From: Pampus argenteus
Lineage: Eukaryota; Chordata; Actinopteri; Scombriformes; Stromateidae
DNA length: 64,000 nucleotides
Reading direction: 5' to 3'
Assembly: GCA_036937835.1 (NCBI GenBank)
Contig: CM072876.1
Span: forward strand, 8,683,501-8,747,500
Shown: one piece after another, positions 1 to 11,625 of the stretch
Numbering within the stretch: the stretch's first letter is position 1
Layout: every line of letters starts with the position of its first letter
Made by a program: the position numbers and the translations under genes
The notes under the pieces: generated by a model
Seen by the model: the letters and a program-made list of their open reading frames with translations, nothing else
Database searches by the model: none
Told to the model about the DNA's origin: nothing

Positions 1-1
1 A

Positions 2-3000
2 AAAGCCTCACAGCATTTTGGACAACGTTTTAAGAAGCTTGATGCTTTCCTTTTAGATGACAGGATGGCAGAGAGGCCTGAGGAGCAGGCAGGGGTGAGC
101 GTCGAGGCACAAATTGGCCAAAAACTTCGGGAGATTGGAGACAAGTTCCACCAGGATCACGTTGAACTGGTAAGCCTCCGTTATAAATAGTGAAATGGAC
201 CTTTAATGGACCTTCACCTCCCCTTTAAACAACCAGCTATACAGCTTGTAGTCAGGCACAACATGTGAAAATGTTAAAGAAGAGAGATTTTTGCACATTT
301 CCTACAAAGTTCTGCAAGAGTGGCTGTTAGGACACATATTGTGTGTGTGTGTGTGTGTGTGTGAACTCTTTATCCTTGTCAGTTTTTACTTTTATTAGAT
401 GTGAGGTTCACAGCTACCTTGTGCCAGTTTGCGGCTCACTCTTGGGAAGACAGGGACAGAACATTTTGCCAGCTGGATTGGCCACATCCCACACTGGATA
501 AAAATAGCCTAAGCAGTGATTCAACCACTTTGTTTTTGGCCAAACTGAAGGAAAAAATCCTAAATCACTAATAAGGCAGGATTTAGTTATTTCATACAGG
601 ATACTTAAACTAAGAACCTAATATCACAACTAGCTGTTACAAAGACATTTTTGATTGATAAATGATTCTTAGTTTGGCATTGTGGTCAAAGTCATCTGTG
701 ACATATTAACAACAGAATTAGTGCACCTCACACTAAACAGATAGACCACACTGCCAATACTGTGTCAGTAGCACTGATACCTTGTCATTACAGACAAAAG
801 AAATATTAGGGTTAAGTTTCCTGCTCTACAAAGACGGAAGAAAAGAAAACAAATGAGTGCAATCCATGCCCTCATCTTTCTCTATAATTTAACTGTAATT
901 TAAAAGATAAAATCAACTTTCTGTTTGTTTCCTGTGTACTTTTCCTGAAACTAGACAGTTTTGCATATCAAAAGTTCTGTGTACTGAGCAGGCCACAGGA
1001 AGCACCCAAACTAGGACTTGCCGGGGCTTTGGGGATGATGAAGCAATTAAGAGCGTAGGCTCACTGTTGCGAAACTCCCCGGGGAATAGTAAAGCATACA
1101 TTGCCTGTGTAGTTCATGTTCTGTAGCTAATTGTGCATTGTAAGAAATAAAACTCACATGGAACTATGACAGGACGACCTCACAGATGTCTTTAAATTAA
1201 ATAGATGAAACATGTTCCACCTAATAGGCTTTTCTGTTCTCCTTTGGCAAGGTTTGGTATCACAGTATTTTTGATAACAAGTCAGGGGGTGAATGTATCA
1301 GTGTTTGGAAAGCAAGTTACTAGACTGACTGAGTCCACACTAGTCACTTGATCACAAACCTTGTTAATGAGTACATATATACTGGGAGGGTATCAAGTTG
1401 TATCAGGACAACTAGGTGTACGTGACAAGTTTTGCAAAGTACTTGACTCAGAAAAAAGAGAGATTGAGTGAGAAAGAATATTATATAATCTTTACAAAGA
1501 TTTCACATAGATTAAGAAAGAGCACGCCTGATCCATGCGACTGTCACAAACAGGAGTGAGCAGCATGTCTGTGTCTGGGTAGACTCGGCCGGCTGTTTAT
1601 ATGCTCGTCTAAAAATAGACTCTGACTCACACACTTATAGACGCAGCCAGTAACATGACGGCTACCCACAATACTCAGTTGTCCCGCTGACTGTCTCAGT
1701 GTGAGTGTCTTTGTGTGTGTTTTGGTTTAGCATATGTGACAGAGAGATAAGAGAGAACGTTTTCTTTTTATCCTGCAGGATCTGATACTGCTGTTGTAGG
1801 AATATTCCAAAGGGAGAATAATGACAAGTGATCCTTTATGATATCAATCACTTCTCTGCTGTTATTGTTGGACTTTTTTTTTTTCACTTACTTCTCCAAG
1901 CAGAAGTTACCATTGTGGCCTAATGGGTTTTTTTTTCTTATGTGAAGCAGATTGTTTTGTATCTTTCTATATTACTTTTGGCTGCAAAGTGTGCCCATTA
2001 AAATGTTAACCCTCTCTAAACATGCACATTGTCAGTTTCCCAAATTGTTAGGGTGTATTAACCTAAAAAGGGCACAAAATACACACCATTCTCCACTACC
2101 CACGCAAATGAGAGTAGAAAGATGAGCCTCAAGTGGAACCAACCAGAGTACTGTTTAAATAAGCTCAGCAGTGTAGAATTAAGGCAATTAAGGACAATTA
2201 GGGTTACATTTAGTGGTGCTGGTTCAATTCAGTTCAGTCTAGTTCTGCATCAAATAGCCTGTGGCAGCCTCTGATTGCTAGGCTGGTAAAGACCTTGATG
2301 GAGAGAGCAGGGAACGAGATTGTAACAAGAATGCTTATGCAACAGGCTGCAACATCTGAGCGCGGCTGTTCAGAAAGCCAGTGGGATCTGAGGATTAGAG
2401 ATGAGGAGGGAGGGTAGAGAAGAGATTGCAGGATGCAGCAGGAACCCCCTCATCTGTCTGTAGTCCGCAGGTTCTGCACACCCCAGTAGGAAATGACGGA
2501 GAAGGCTTGTCCAAAAGAGAAGCTGTTCCAGTTCCCTCTGCTTTGTTTTGATAATTATTCAGCTGACTTCACTATTACAAGACTGGCTGTAATGAAACTG
2601 AAAGTTTTCACTTGTTTAGAAGTCACTCTAATAAAAGGAAGTGTCTCCTTACACATCCTTCATCATCTGTCCCTAAACAATAACATTGAACCTGAAATAT
2701 GCAGCAGACGTATCAGGCAGGATCTGTGTGTGACAGACGTGTTTTCTAGACACAAGCTAATGTTGTGGAAACATCCAGCCCCCCTGGTCATATGGTTTTG
2801 GCTCGCAGGGTTTACCACAGTTCACAAGGCTTTACCTCAAACACCTGTCATGATGAAATCAGAGAATGCAAATATAGATAGATCAGTGAAGTGATTTTCA
2901 CAGTTGATACATCATCACCCTCCTCGATGTTAATTAAGTTCTTGTCTTTATTCTGTCTCCTTGCAGTTCATGAGACACCACAGACAAAACCTGCCTGTCT

Positions 3001-3083
3001 GGATGCGCCTTACGATGGCCCTGTTTGGCTTTCTGTTTCCGAGACAGGCGGTCATCCCCGGCCTGAGAGGAGAGCAGAGATGA
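2..3083 (+). CDS. bmf: Bcl-2-modifying factor (BMF), BH3-only apoptosis activator; 3' part of gene
   Basis: Only the last two coding exons are inside the window: 2-169 (enters from the left edge, frame starts at base 2) and 2967-3083 (stop TGA 3081-3083), joined in phase 0 across GT at 170 and AG at 2965-2966. They give 94 residues. The BH3 helix is at visible residues about 39-55, with the signature L-R-E-I-G-D core preceded by QIGQK. The second exon encodes a hydrophobic, basic tail (LPVWMRLTMALFGFLFPRQ). BMF proteins bind and neutralise pro-survival Bcl-2 proteins through BH3. Their dynein light chain motif lies further N-terminal and would be off the left edge. The BH3 core plus a last exon beginning FMRHHRQN fits fish Bmf better than Puma, Noxa or Hrk, which lack this tail. 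The intron is about 2.8 kb. Which fish paralogue (bmf1 or bmf2) cannot be decided here. Confidence 0.88.
170..2966 (+). other. bmf: Last intron of bmf
   Basis: GT donor at 170-171 (GTAAGC) and a pyrimidine-rich stretch ending in CAG at 2964-2966. It contains a (GT)n microsatellite at 341-363. It also holds a perfect MEF2-type box CTAAAAATAG at 1609-1618, followed five bases later by a perfect AP-1 site TGACTCA at 1623-1629. No internal coding exon is supported. The reading frame at 2493-2894 shows no recognisable domain. Confidence 0.75.
341..363. repeat. (GT)n microsatellite
   Basis: About 11 uninterrupted GT units inside the last bmf intron. Confidence 0.95.
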
Positions 3084-5564
3084 AGGGTCTTCCTGCTGGC
3101 CCTTGCCTCGGCCCTTGTACCCTCCCCCCTCATACAGACAAGGGACCAGACTTTAAGAGATGGCACTGTAAGATGGAACACGGGTTTGGATTTTGTTTTC
3201 TAATTGAATTTGAAGATGAGATGAAGAAAACACTGGTCACCGCTGGACGGGGACTGATAACTTTTTTTTTTTTTTTTTTCATTTTGTTTTGGGTTTTTTT
3301 TTTCACCTCTCCAAGAAGAAGCCATTGTGTCTGAAGAGATATTTTCGAAATATTTGTAAGATTGCCTATTTTGTACAGTAAACTACTCTTTTTTTTTTTT
3401 GGTATTTCAAGTCTTGAAGGACCTCCATCAGTCCAGGGAATGCCTTATTCTCTCCTGCCACAGTACAACTCTTTTGCGTCAAGGAAATCATAAGAAAGCG
3501 ATTTAAAATAAGGCCACGTTTTCGGCGACAAACTGTGGATGTGGACATTTCTGTGCTGAAGTTACTGACTTAAAACCTTGAGGACTCGAGGCACGTTTCT
3601 AATTTATTCTCAGAAAAACAATAAGCCCTGTACTTATCCTTTACTGTTCCACACTGACTAATTTGAAAATGGTTGTCACAACATTGTGGCAGTGTTGCAC
3701 ACTTGTGCTGCACTGCATGTTTTTACCAACATCCACTGTAGATGTTGAGACATTATATCAACCTGTGTCTTTTTACTGGTGTCGGCCATCAGCATCTCCA
3801 CCTCCAGTACCACTCATTTCATTAGAAGTGGCCGAATGACCCCACTGTGTAGATTCAGATCCTGTTGATTCAAAAGGATAAATGCATGCATACTTGAATT
3901 TAGGTGTACCGCAGATATTATAGCCAAGTGACTTCAAAACACGACATCGTAATTGTGATTGCTCTTTCAATTCGTGATCATGTGTTTGTTGGTGTGTGTG
4001 TGCTTACCGTTTCCAAGATCTGCTGTAGTTTTGAAACCAAATAAGCACAAACAAAGGAATTACAAATCAGGGAACTGGAAACAATCAGACAGCTTAAAAC
4101 ATTCGGATACATTTTCAGTAGTTTGACAATCACAAATTTGCCCTTTGCTGCATTGTGGGTTGCCTGTGAGAGAGATGAAACTGGGGTGAGCAAGCATTTA
4201 AGCCAGTAGAAGGAGTCAAAAACTTCAGTTGCATTTTGCAATTAAACATCTATAGACATTTCACAAACATGACTGTTCTTAATGAAATACACGTCATGTC
4301 AAAATATCTCATTACCACTTTGTTAAAGAAACACTTTGGGTTAAAGTTACAGAGATGCATTTTTTTTTTTTTATTTCACTCCAGGTGTATCTAAATGTAT
4401 GAAATATCTCAGCTGAACCTCTCATTCAAGTGCTTTCTTTCATCAAACTGCCAGTGCTTCACTGATAACTTAGTAAGAACAACTTTTGTACAGTTCAAAC
4501 ACCATTTTTACTCAACACAGACGCATCGGGGGGAGATATTTTATACACCCTGGTGTGACGACTGCCACATTTGTGCGGCAACGACACAACCACTGTTCTT
4601 CAATTTAAGGTTTAACACGGGAAAAAACGTCTCAAAGTACTCAAAATAAGAAATTCCTCAGTAGATGTATTATTTCAGTCTGGTGTAGATTCATGACATG
4701 AACTTTTTGAAGACACTGATGGGTTTTTATTCTTCTTTGTGTTTTTCTTCAGGGAGTAGTTAATAAAAACATGTTGGTTACCTGATGCTTCTTATAAGCT
4801 GCCTTTGTTGACAGAGTGAGGACTCCATGCAGGACTTCATTCATGCTGTCAGACTTTGATTAATGTAGTAGACGATGCTGAACAAGCAAAGATGTTTCGA
4901 CTGTTTTCCATTTTCCAAAACATTTTTACTCTAGTCGACATGGAAGTGTGTTACAGATTGTCAGGAGTTTTTTTTTTTTTTTTTTTTACATGAGTCGCTG
5001 AACCAAATGTTTGTTTCCTGCAAACACTGAACGCTGAGCCAATTCAGATAGTTGTGACACACTAGTTAGTCTTCAGTCCAAAGCCTCTCACTCTCTTTCA
5101 CCCAACATCATGTTTAACTACTCCCTGTCCTTATTGAGAACAAGTTTCATTTTGTTTGGTTTCTTTTTGAGATAATTTATTCTAATTTATTTTGTGTATA
5201 TTTGCTCAGTGCTACTGTATAGATTGCTATCTCAGTGTGTACAGTCGTTTTTTTCTTCTCGTTGTTGATGTGCATTCAGTTGCGTGTTTGATGCCTGTGT
5301 GTGGGGAGGTTGGACTAAAGCCATGTGCCTCGTGCGTTCTCACGTGCACGGTGTGAGTCATTACGAATCGCGTGAACAACAGACAATCAAAAAATGTACA
5401 AATGTGCCTTGTGAGTAACAGACCTGCCACATCATCATCACCACTTGGCATAATAACCCAAAGTCACTGGTAACAGCTCTTGTTTCACTTGGGCTCTGTG
5501 AGATCAACAGATACAATAGTGTCGGCACAAGCAGTACAACGTGTTCGTTGTGCCTTGAAAAATG

Positions 5565-5583
5565 AATAAATAAATAAATAAAT
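5565..5583. repeat. (AAAT)n short tandem repeat
   Basis: About 4.5 units of AATA in the bmf 3' UTR. It also creates overlapping AATAAA hexamers that could act as an internal poly(A) signal. Confidence 0.85.
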
Positions 5584-6873
5584 GCAGTTTGATTCCTCGC
5601 ATCAGCTCACGAGGCACAGGCTCAACCTTTGACATCTCTCAGCACAGAATGGTGAGTTTCACCACGCAAAAAACTTCTCAAAATTAGAAATGACTGTTTG
5701 CAATCAATGTGCACTGTAAAAACAACATTTTTTTTAACCTGTATACTGTATTTTGCGCCTCTCTGTTTCTACTCCTGTGCTGAACTTCCCCTCTAGATTC
5801 TTGAAACTTTTTAAGATCTGTAATATGCTGGATCGGCCTGGCTAGTCTGGGTTTTTGTGCTTTATTATCTACAATCTAGTAGGGCTGTGGGTTTACATTT
5901 GAAGGAGGAATGAGCCACCATGGTGCCCAGTATTATTTGTATGTGAGGTGGGTTGAACAGCCATCCAGTGGGTGTGGTGTTGATCTGAGCCTGTCGTTGT
6001 TACCAACCACTGCTGCAACCCTGACTCAAGTGAAACATTTGTTATACGTTCAACCTTCAGTGTCTTTAATATCAAATTTCTTCGATTGGTTTTTTTTTTT
6101 TTTGAACATCCAAGAAAGAATGCATCTTTACTGTCAAGTGCTGTGATTTGGTGTTTTTTTTATACATTAGACATGAATTTGACAGCTATTATTGCTATCT
6201 TTATAAAATAAAATCAACAAAAAATTTTACATACCTTTTTGTAAGAAGATGAAGAAAGAACTACAACGACAAAAATACATTTTTTGCTTTTTCTATGATT
6301 GCTTTTTTTTTTTTCAATGTTGTGGCATTTTTCATTGTTTTCGGATATTGCCGAGTCTGCTGTGTCACTCTCAGTTCAAGGGCTTTTTTCAATATATGTA
6401 AATGGAGTAAAAATGCATGTCCAACATTCCTGGAAAAGAATCTGTATCTTAAGGGTTTGAATGTAATTTAATGGAGTGAAAACCACGATATCTCCCGGTA
6501 ATACATGAACTGAACAGTGGAATTTATTTCAGACTCCTGTGCTGCGGTGACAGGGAGTTTGTATTGTCACTTCACATTGCTTTCTTTACGTTCAGAGTGG
6601 TCTCAAGGATTTCACATTCATGTGTCCTATGAAGTGAGACCCAGTCCAGATGTAGCAGTTTTCATTCAAGCATTGGCTGTGTTATCTTTGGGACTGCTCT
6701 GTGTCTACTGCACACTTTCACACAGCGCAGGACATGGAGGGATGGAGGGAACAGAGGACGGGGGATGTTTGTTCTTTTTCTAGTGCAATACGCTGTACAT
6801 AAGAGCTTGGCTCTCGAAATCTTACAGTTTCTCTTAATTTCTTGTTAAATGGGTACTTTGCTGTTTTTTTTTC

Positions 6874-6879
6874 ATTAAA
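6874..6879 (+). terminator. bmf: Candidate distal poly(A) signal of bmf
   Basis: ATTAAA followed within about 25 bases by TTGTGCTTTGTTTC, a plausible GU/U-rich downstream element. It is the last strong signal on this strand before sequence with no transcript-like features. Confidence 0.4.
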
Positions 6880-6900
6880 ACTTTATTGACAATTTGTGCT

Positions 6901-8126
6901 TTGTTTCTTCTTTTAAAAAAACCAATGCACATGCACAACCAGAAATAAGTTTTTAAGTGCACGCACAGTTCACAGCGGCAGGAAGAAATCTTACAGTTCA
7001 GCCAGAGACACTTGCCTCAGGGAAGTGACCATTTATAGCTATGTGGTATGCCATGCAACATTTTTTTTAAAGAAGATTATTAATCCTAATCTCAAATTCT
7101 CACAGTGGGTCCTTAATAATAATAATTAGAATTTTTAATCAACTCTAGTCATTTGTGTGTCAATAAAACATGACTTCACCAGCCAAAATCAGTGAAATCC
7201 ATGAAAGCTACTTTCATGAATAAACACCAATTATTTAACCCCTACTGAAAGTCCCTAAAAAGTTAATTTAGCATGAACAATAGAGGCATTTCACAAGCCT
7301 TGGCACTTTTTTCACATGCTCTTCCCTCTAGGGAGAAAGACGCCACCTTACATAAACTGTGATTCACTTTTCTGTTACTGAATTTCTAAAGGATTCTCCC
7401 TCAGGCAGCGGCTTTGTGCCTACAGAGGCAACAAAAAAAGCACAGAGAGTCCTTATACACACATAGCCTCGGGAAAGATGAGAATCCATGCATCCAGAGA
7501 GATAAATATATTAACAAATGTTTCAAAAGCAGTTGCAACTGTCATCTTTAGGGCAATTATCTTTTTTATGTAGCCATCACATGCTTTGTATGCTTTCGCA
7601 AACAATGTATTAATGTAAGTAGGAGTCACTGTATGTTTAAACACATTCAACTTAAGTCAGTTGGCTGCCTGCCCTTTATTTGTAACAAGACGTCAATAGA
7701 ATATAATGACTCATTTTGGATTGTTAGTATAATGCCGTAGTGTCCCCAGAGTATGTTATACATTACAGAATAAGTCAATGCTTTATGTGAGACATTTTCA
7801 TTTTGCCCAAGCAGTAAATAAACCATTGCTCATTCAAAAGGGCTTCTTTTTTCTGTGCACTCTTGGAAAAATCTCACTGTGAAAATTACAAGCAGACCAG
7901 TAAACAGAGTTTGTTGTGCACGAAACAACGAAACATGAGTTATTTTAATCCTCATAATGGTTTAGGGATGAAGAGCAGAACCTCTGGCTAGGCAGTATAT
8001 ATATCTCTCTCTGTGTTGATTTAACTGCAGTCCCAGAAACTCCTTTTCTTTAGCAGGTTATATTGAAGCTCAGATCCCAGAATGCAATGCTAAGGTTTTA
8101 ACCACAACCCCCCACCCCCCCTTTCA

Positions 8127-8157
<31 letters not shown>

Positions 8158-10989
8158 TCCCACAAGCTTAAGCGAAAGCCTCGTCCCCTGGGCTGCTGAT
8201 AAATACAGACAAGTGTGTGTGTGTGTGTGTGTGTGTGCGTGTGAGAGCATTTGTGTGTTTGTCCTCAGGGAGAGAAAAAAAAGTGGGGATGGGAGGTGGG
8301 GGCCTGCTTGGCTCAGCACTTTTTCGCACTCAGCACTGACAAAGGCCTCTCTGTTCTCCTGTCCAATCACTCTGGGATACGCCCTCATGATAGCCCGGTG
8401 CCTATCTCAAGGGTCACGCCTCAACTTCAGCAGCAGGAGAAGCTCCAGTCTCTGGATCTTTTTGTTTACTTCTGCCTTGCTCTGCAGGTTAACCCTTTGG
8501 TGTTTGGTGTGTAGCCTGAGTGGCTACACACACAAAACTCTTTGTCTTTCCTGTCATGATATATTTCTCAATATGTGACATCTAATAACCATATGCAAGC
8601 TTTTTATTGATATTGATTTTATCAGCTTGCCATATAGTTTGATTTTAACACCATGCACATCATTGTCGCTGCACTTTTGTTCCTCTTTATGCTCTGCAGC
8701 TGAGACAAAGCGAGGACAATGAACTTGCAATATCTGCCAATCTCATGAGATGGATTACAGAGTGATGACATTTCAATTATCACCTTCTAAAAGCTTTCTG
8801 TGTCTTACTACAGTAGCTGTCAGGGAAAACTGCCCGAGAGAGGGATCATCATCATTTACTGTAAGAAATGATTGATTTCAGATGTTTGTCATCACCTGCA
8901 AAGCTCTATTCAGTTATTGTTGACATACCTAAAAATATAACTTAGTTTAGCTTCTAAAAGTTAGCTTATGAAGTTCAGTTAAAAAAAAAAAAAAAAGCAA
9001 GTGAAAGAAAAGAACAAAGAACAGAAGAACAGTTTTTGTTCAATAGGTATGTCTCCATCCTCTGAGGGAATAAACTTCCTGTCCGCAGAGAATAGGCCGT
9101 ATGAAAGGGCACAGGTCAAAACAAGTTGGATGCAGCTGCAGCTGAGGGGAAGCATGACTTCCTTCATAGATGCAGTTTCTGCTCCGTGAACCATGTTATA
9201 AAAACTACTGCGTCCAAACTACTTACCTGTGCTTTGGAGGTGAGGCGTGATCATTGAGCAGTAGTCACCAAGAATAGTCAGAAAAGATAACAGCTAGTAG
9301 CAAAAACACAGTGGAAAATGGAAAAGAAAGTTGGAAAAGCGCTTCTGTTTTGTTTGTAGCTAACTGCAAACATGGAGTATGAAAGTTATATAGCATTTCT
9401 AAAATAAACAGCGTAAAAAGGCATAAAATGAGGGCATTATAACCCTTATATCAGCAAGATAAATTGGCAGCAAGCCTGAGACCATTTTCTTTCTCAGCTT
9501 CACTGCCTCTTGTAGTGACTGCTCTCGTATGGCAGAATAAATAATGGAAATCAAAAGACGGTTATGCAAAATCCTAGAATTAATGTAAATGTTTTTTTAA
9601 GGATATTCTCTTTCAGCCCAAAGTTAGTAAAATTCATCTTCTTGTTAAGGGACACTTGCACACAGCATGATGGTTATTACAGATGCACTCATCACCTTTT
9701 TTTTATGACCAAATCTGCAGGGCCACAAGTTATACTGTATCATGACAAAAATAAGCTATCTACCAAAAAAAAAAAAAAAAAAAAAAAAGCAAAATTAGCC
9801 ATGAGTCATGTTGTCTTCTGCAAATTGGCAGTTACCTGGCTCCGCTCTGACTGAGCCACGCTGCCTTCACTTTACAACCACACCACCAAATAAGGGTGGG
9901 GAACGGCCAATCCGAGGCCTCGGGTAATAAAAGTTAAATGCAGCCCATGAGTCGAGACATGCCTCCAGGGGGACTTGGTGCAATGGGCGTCCACTATTGT
10001 CTCTGTCATCTCAGGCCTGTATCAGGGGAGGATAAACTACTGAGATGATAAGTGGGTATTTATATGGTGGTGACTGCTGTCTAATTCAAGACAGATGAGT
10101 GGTAAGTGGCTGCAACAGACCTCTGGAGACTCAAAAGACACAATTTTCTCTCCTGTTGTCCCTCTCTGTGGGAAAATATGTATGCAATAAAATGTTATTG
10201 TATTTTTTTTTTTAAATTCTGTGCTAAACAAAGCCATCAGACTATGTGTCTATTAATATTTAAAATCCTGGTTTATGTTTCATGCATAAGATGAGGCCGA
10301 AGTTTGAATTATATTACAATTTTTTGAATTTGATACTGATGTAACAACAGCATAAGTTATACAGAAATATATAGTATTGTTCATTAGAGTTTGAATCTGT
10401 AAAACATGGTAGTTTTTTTCTATGCAACATTGGTACAAGGTAAAAACATGTGCAGTCTGGAAGAGTTTTTTTTTTTTTTTTTTACTTTGACGTCTCTGGT
10501 GCGTCACTTCCTGGAAAGTTTTGTTTATGATGTCTGGCTGTTTGATAAGGGTTTAAACTCCTGATGATCCTGTTCGTTGACTCTGCAAACAAGCATTAAT
10601 ACCTTCAGAAACCTGAGTAGGTGGCAGTATCAGTTTGCACAGTGACATAATGACTTGGTGACAGTTGCCCTACATGTCAGGTACATGTGTGATGTGCAAC
10701 TATTGGCTTAAGAACAGAGCAGTAAATTCCAGCCGGCAGGCATCCTTTGAATCACCAATATGTTTAATTAGTTTTTTTATAAATGAAAGAAAACAATGAT
10801 GCGTATGTATGTTTACAGACATATATTATATGCAGGCAGTGAGTGCATGCATGCAGCAGACAAGATATTTATAGAAAGCATTAGTCTCATTGCAATGATG
10901 GCGCACAGATAAACAAAAATCCCCTGCAAAATACGGCACTACATGAAGAGGATGGTAGTAAATTAAAAGCTAACAGCACAAAGCATGCT
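6901..10989. other. Intergenic, no gene seen
   Basis: No open frame here resembles a known protein. Contents seen: an (A)nC tract with four CAAAA-type units at about 8127-8155, a (GT)n microsatellite at 8213-8243, poly(A) runs at about 8981-8997 and 9765-9788, and a perfect AP-1/NF-E2 core TGAGTCA at about 9802. The stretch from 9790 to 10030 is richer in G+C than its surroundings and includes a CCAAT core near 9907. It could be a regulatory element, but I cannot test conservation. Confidence 0.6.
8213..8243. repeat. (GT)n microsatellite
   Basis: About 15 GT units with one CG interruption near the end. It generates low-complexity Cys/Val frames on + and Thr/His frames on -, which are not genes. 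Confidence 0.95.
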
Positions 10990-11004
10990 ACTGTCTGTCT
11001 GTTT

Positions 11005-11625
11005 GTTGCTCTAACTATTGGATGGATTTCCATGAAATCTGGAACCAATACCCATGGTGCCCAGAAAATCACTCTGGTGATTCCCATTTTTTATTATTTT
11101 CCCATGACATTAACTTTTGTTGTTGATGAAAAGTCTCAGCATCTACTGGATGAATTACCAGATGCACTGCATGCATTTGGTGCCAGACATCCATGTTCCC
11201 TTCAGGATAAATTGTAAATACTCCAGTTAGCCGCTGACTTTTCAGCTAGCGCCATCATCACATCAAACTTTTTAATTTCTCCAATCGTTTTTTTTTTTTT
11301 TTTTGTCACGACCAAATAGCTGCAAAATGAATGACATTACCGTCGGCTATACTTCGCGTTTGCTAATCAATCACGCTAATGTTAGCATGCTAACAAGCGC
11401 TAAACTAAGACGGTGAACACAGTAAACATTATACCTGCTGAGCATCAGCATTTTACATTTTAACTGTAAACATGTTAGCGTTATGATTAAAGCCCGACTG
11501 TGCCTGAGGACAGTGTCATGGTGAAGCAAATCTTTGCCTCGTGCAATCGTACCATGTCTAAAATTTATGTGTAAACACAGTCACAGAGCTGCTAGCATGG
11601 CTGTCGTCTTTTAGTATTGCTAATT
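11005..11625 (+). repeat. Percomorph interspersed repeat copy (GTTAGCATGCTAAC-rich family)
   Basis: The block contains motifs I recognise from a very common teleost repeat: TATTGGATGGATTTCCATGAA at the left end, CTAGCGCCATCATCA in the middle, then AATGTTAGCATGCTAAC and AAACATTATACCTGCTGAGC, and finally GAGCTGCTAGCATGGCTGT. The family carries internally repeated ATGGATTxCCATGAAAT units; here two such units occur (about 11021 and 11150). A poly(T) at 11287-11304 interrupts it. Class (MITE-like or other nonautonomous) is uncertain. No coding capacity. Confidence 0.75.

Larger units (their letters stand above)
3084..6900 (+). other. bmf: Probable long 3' UTR of bmf
   Basis: No coding exon is recognisable for 3.8 kb after the bmf stop. 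The stretch is T-rich, with poly(T) tracts near 3261, 3390, 4360, 4970, 6090 and 6306. Possible poly(A) signals occur at 5565-5583 (tandem AATAAA within an AAAT repeat), at about 6206, and at 6874-6879 (ATTAAA), the last followed by a GT/T-rich stretch typical of a downstream element. I take the ATTAAA as the likeliest distal end. BMF transcripts are known to have multi-kilobase 3' UTRs. The exact end is inference. Confidence 0.5.

Noticed and set aside
2891..3334. 147-codon + strand frame overlapping the end of bmf
   Set aside because: It overlaps the bmf last exon in another frame, begins inside the intron, and ends in poly(Phe) from a T tract.
8098..8578. Frames across the (GT)n tract with Cys-Val or Thr-His repeats
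   Set aside because: Translation of a dinucleotide microsatellite, not a gene.
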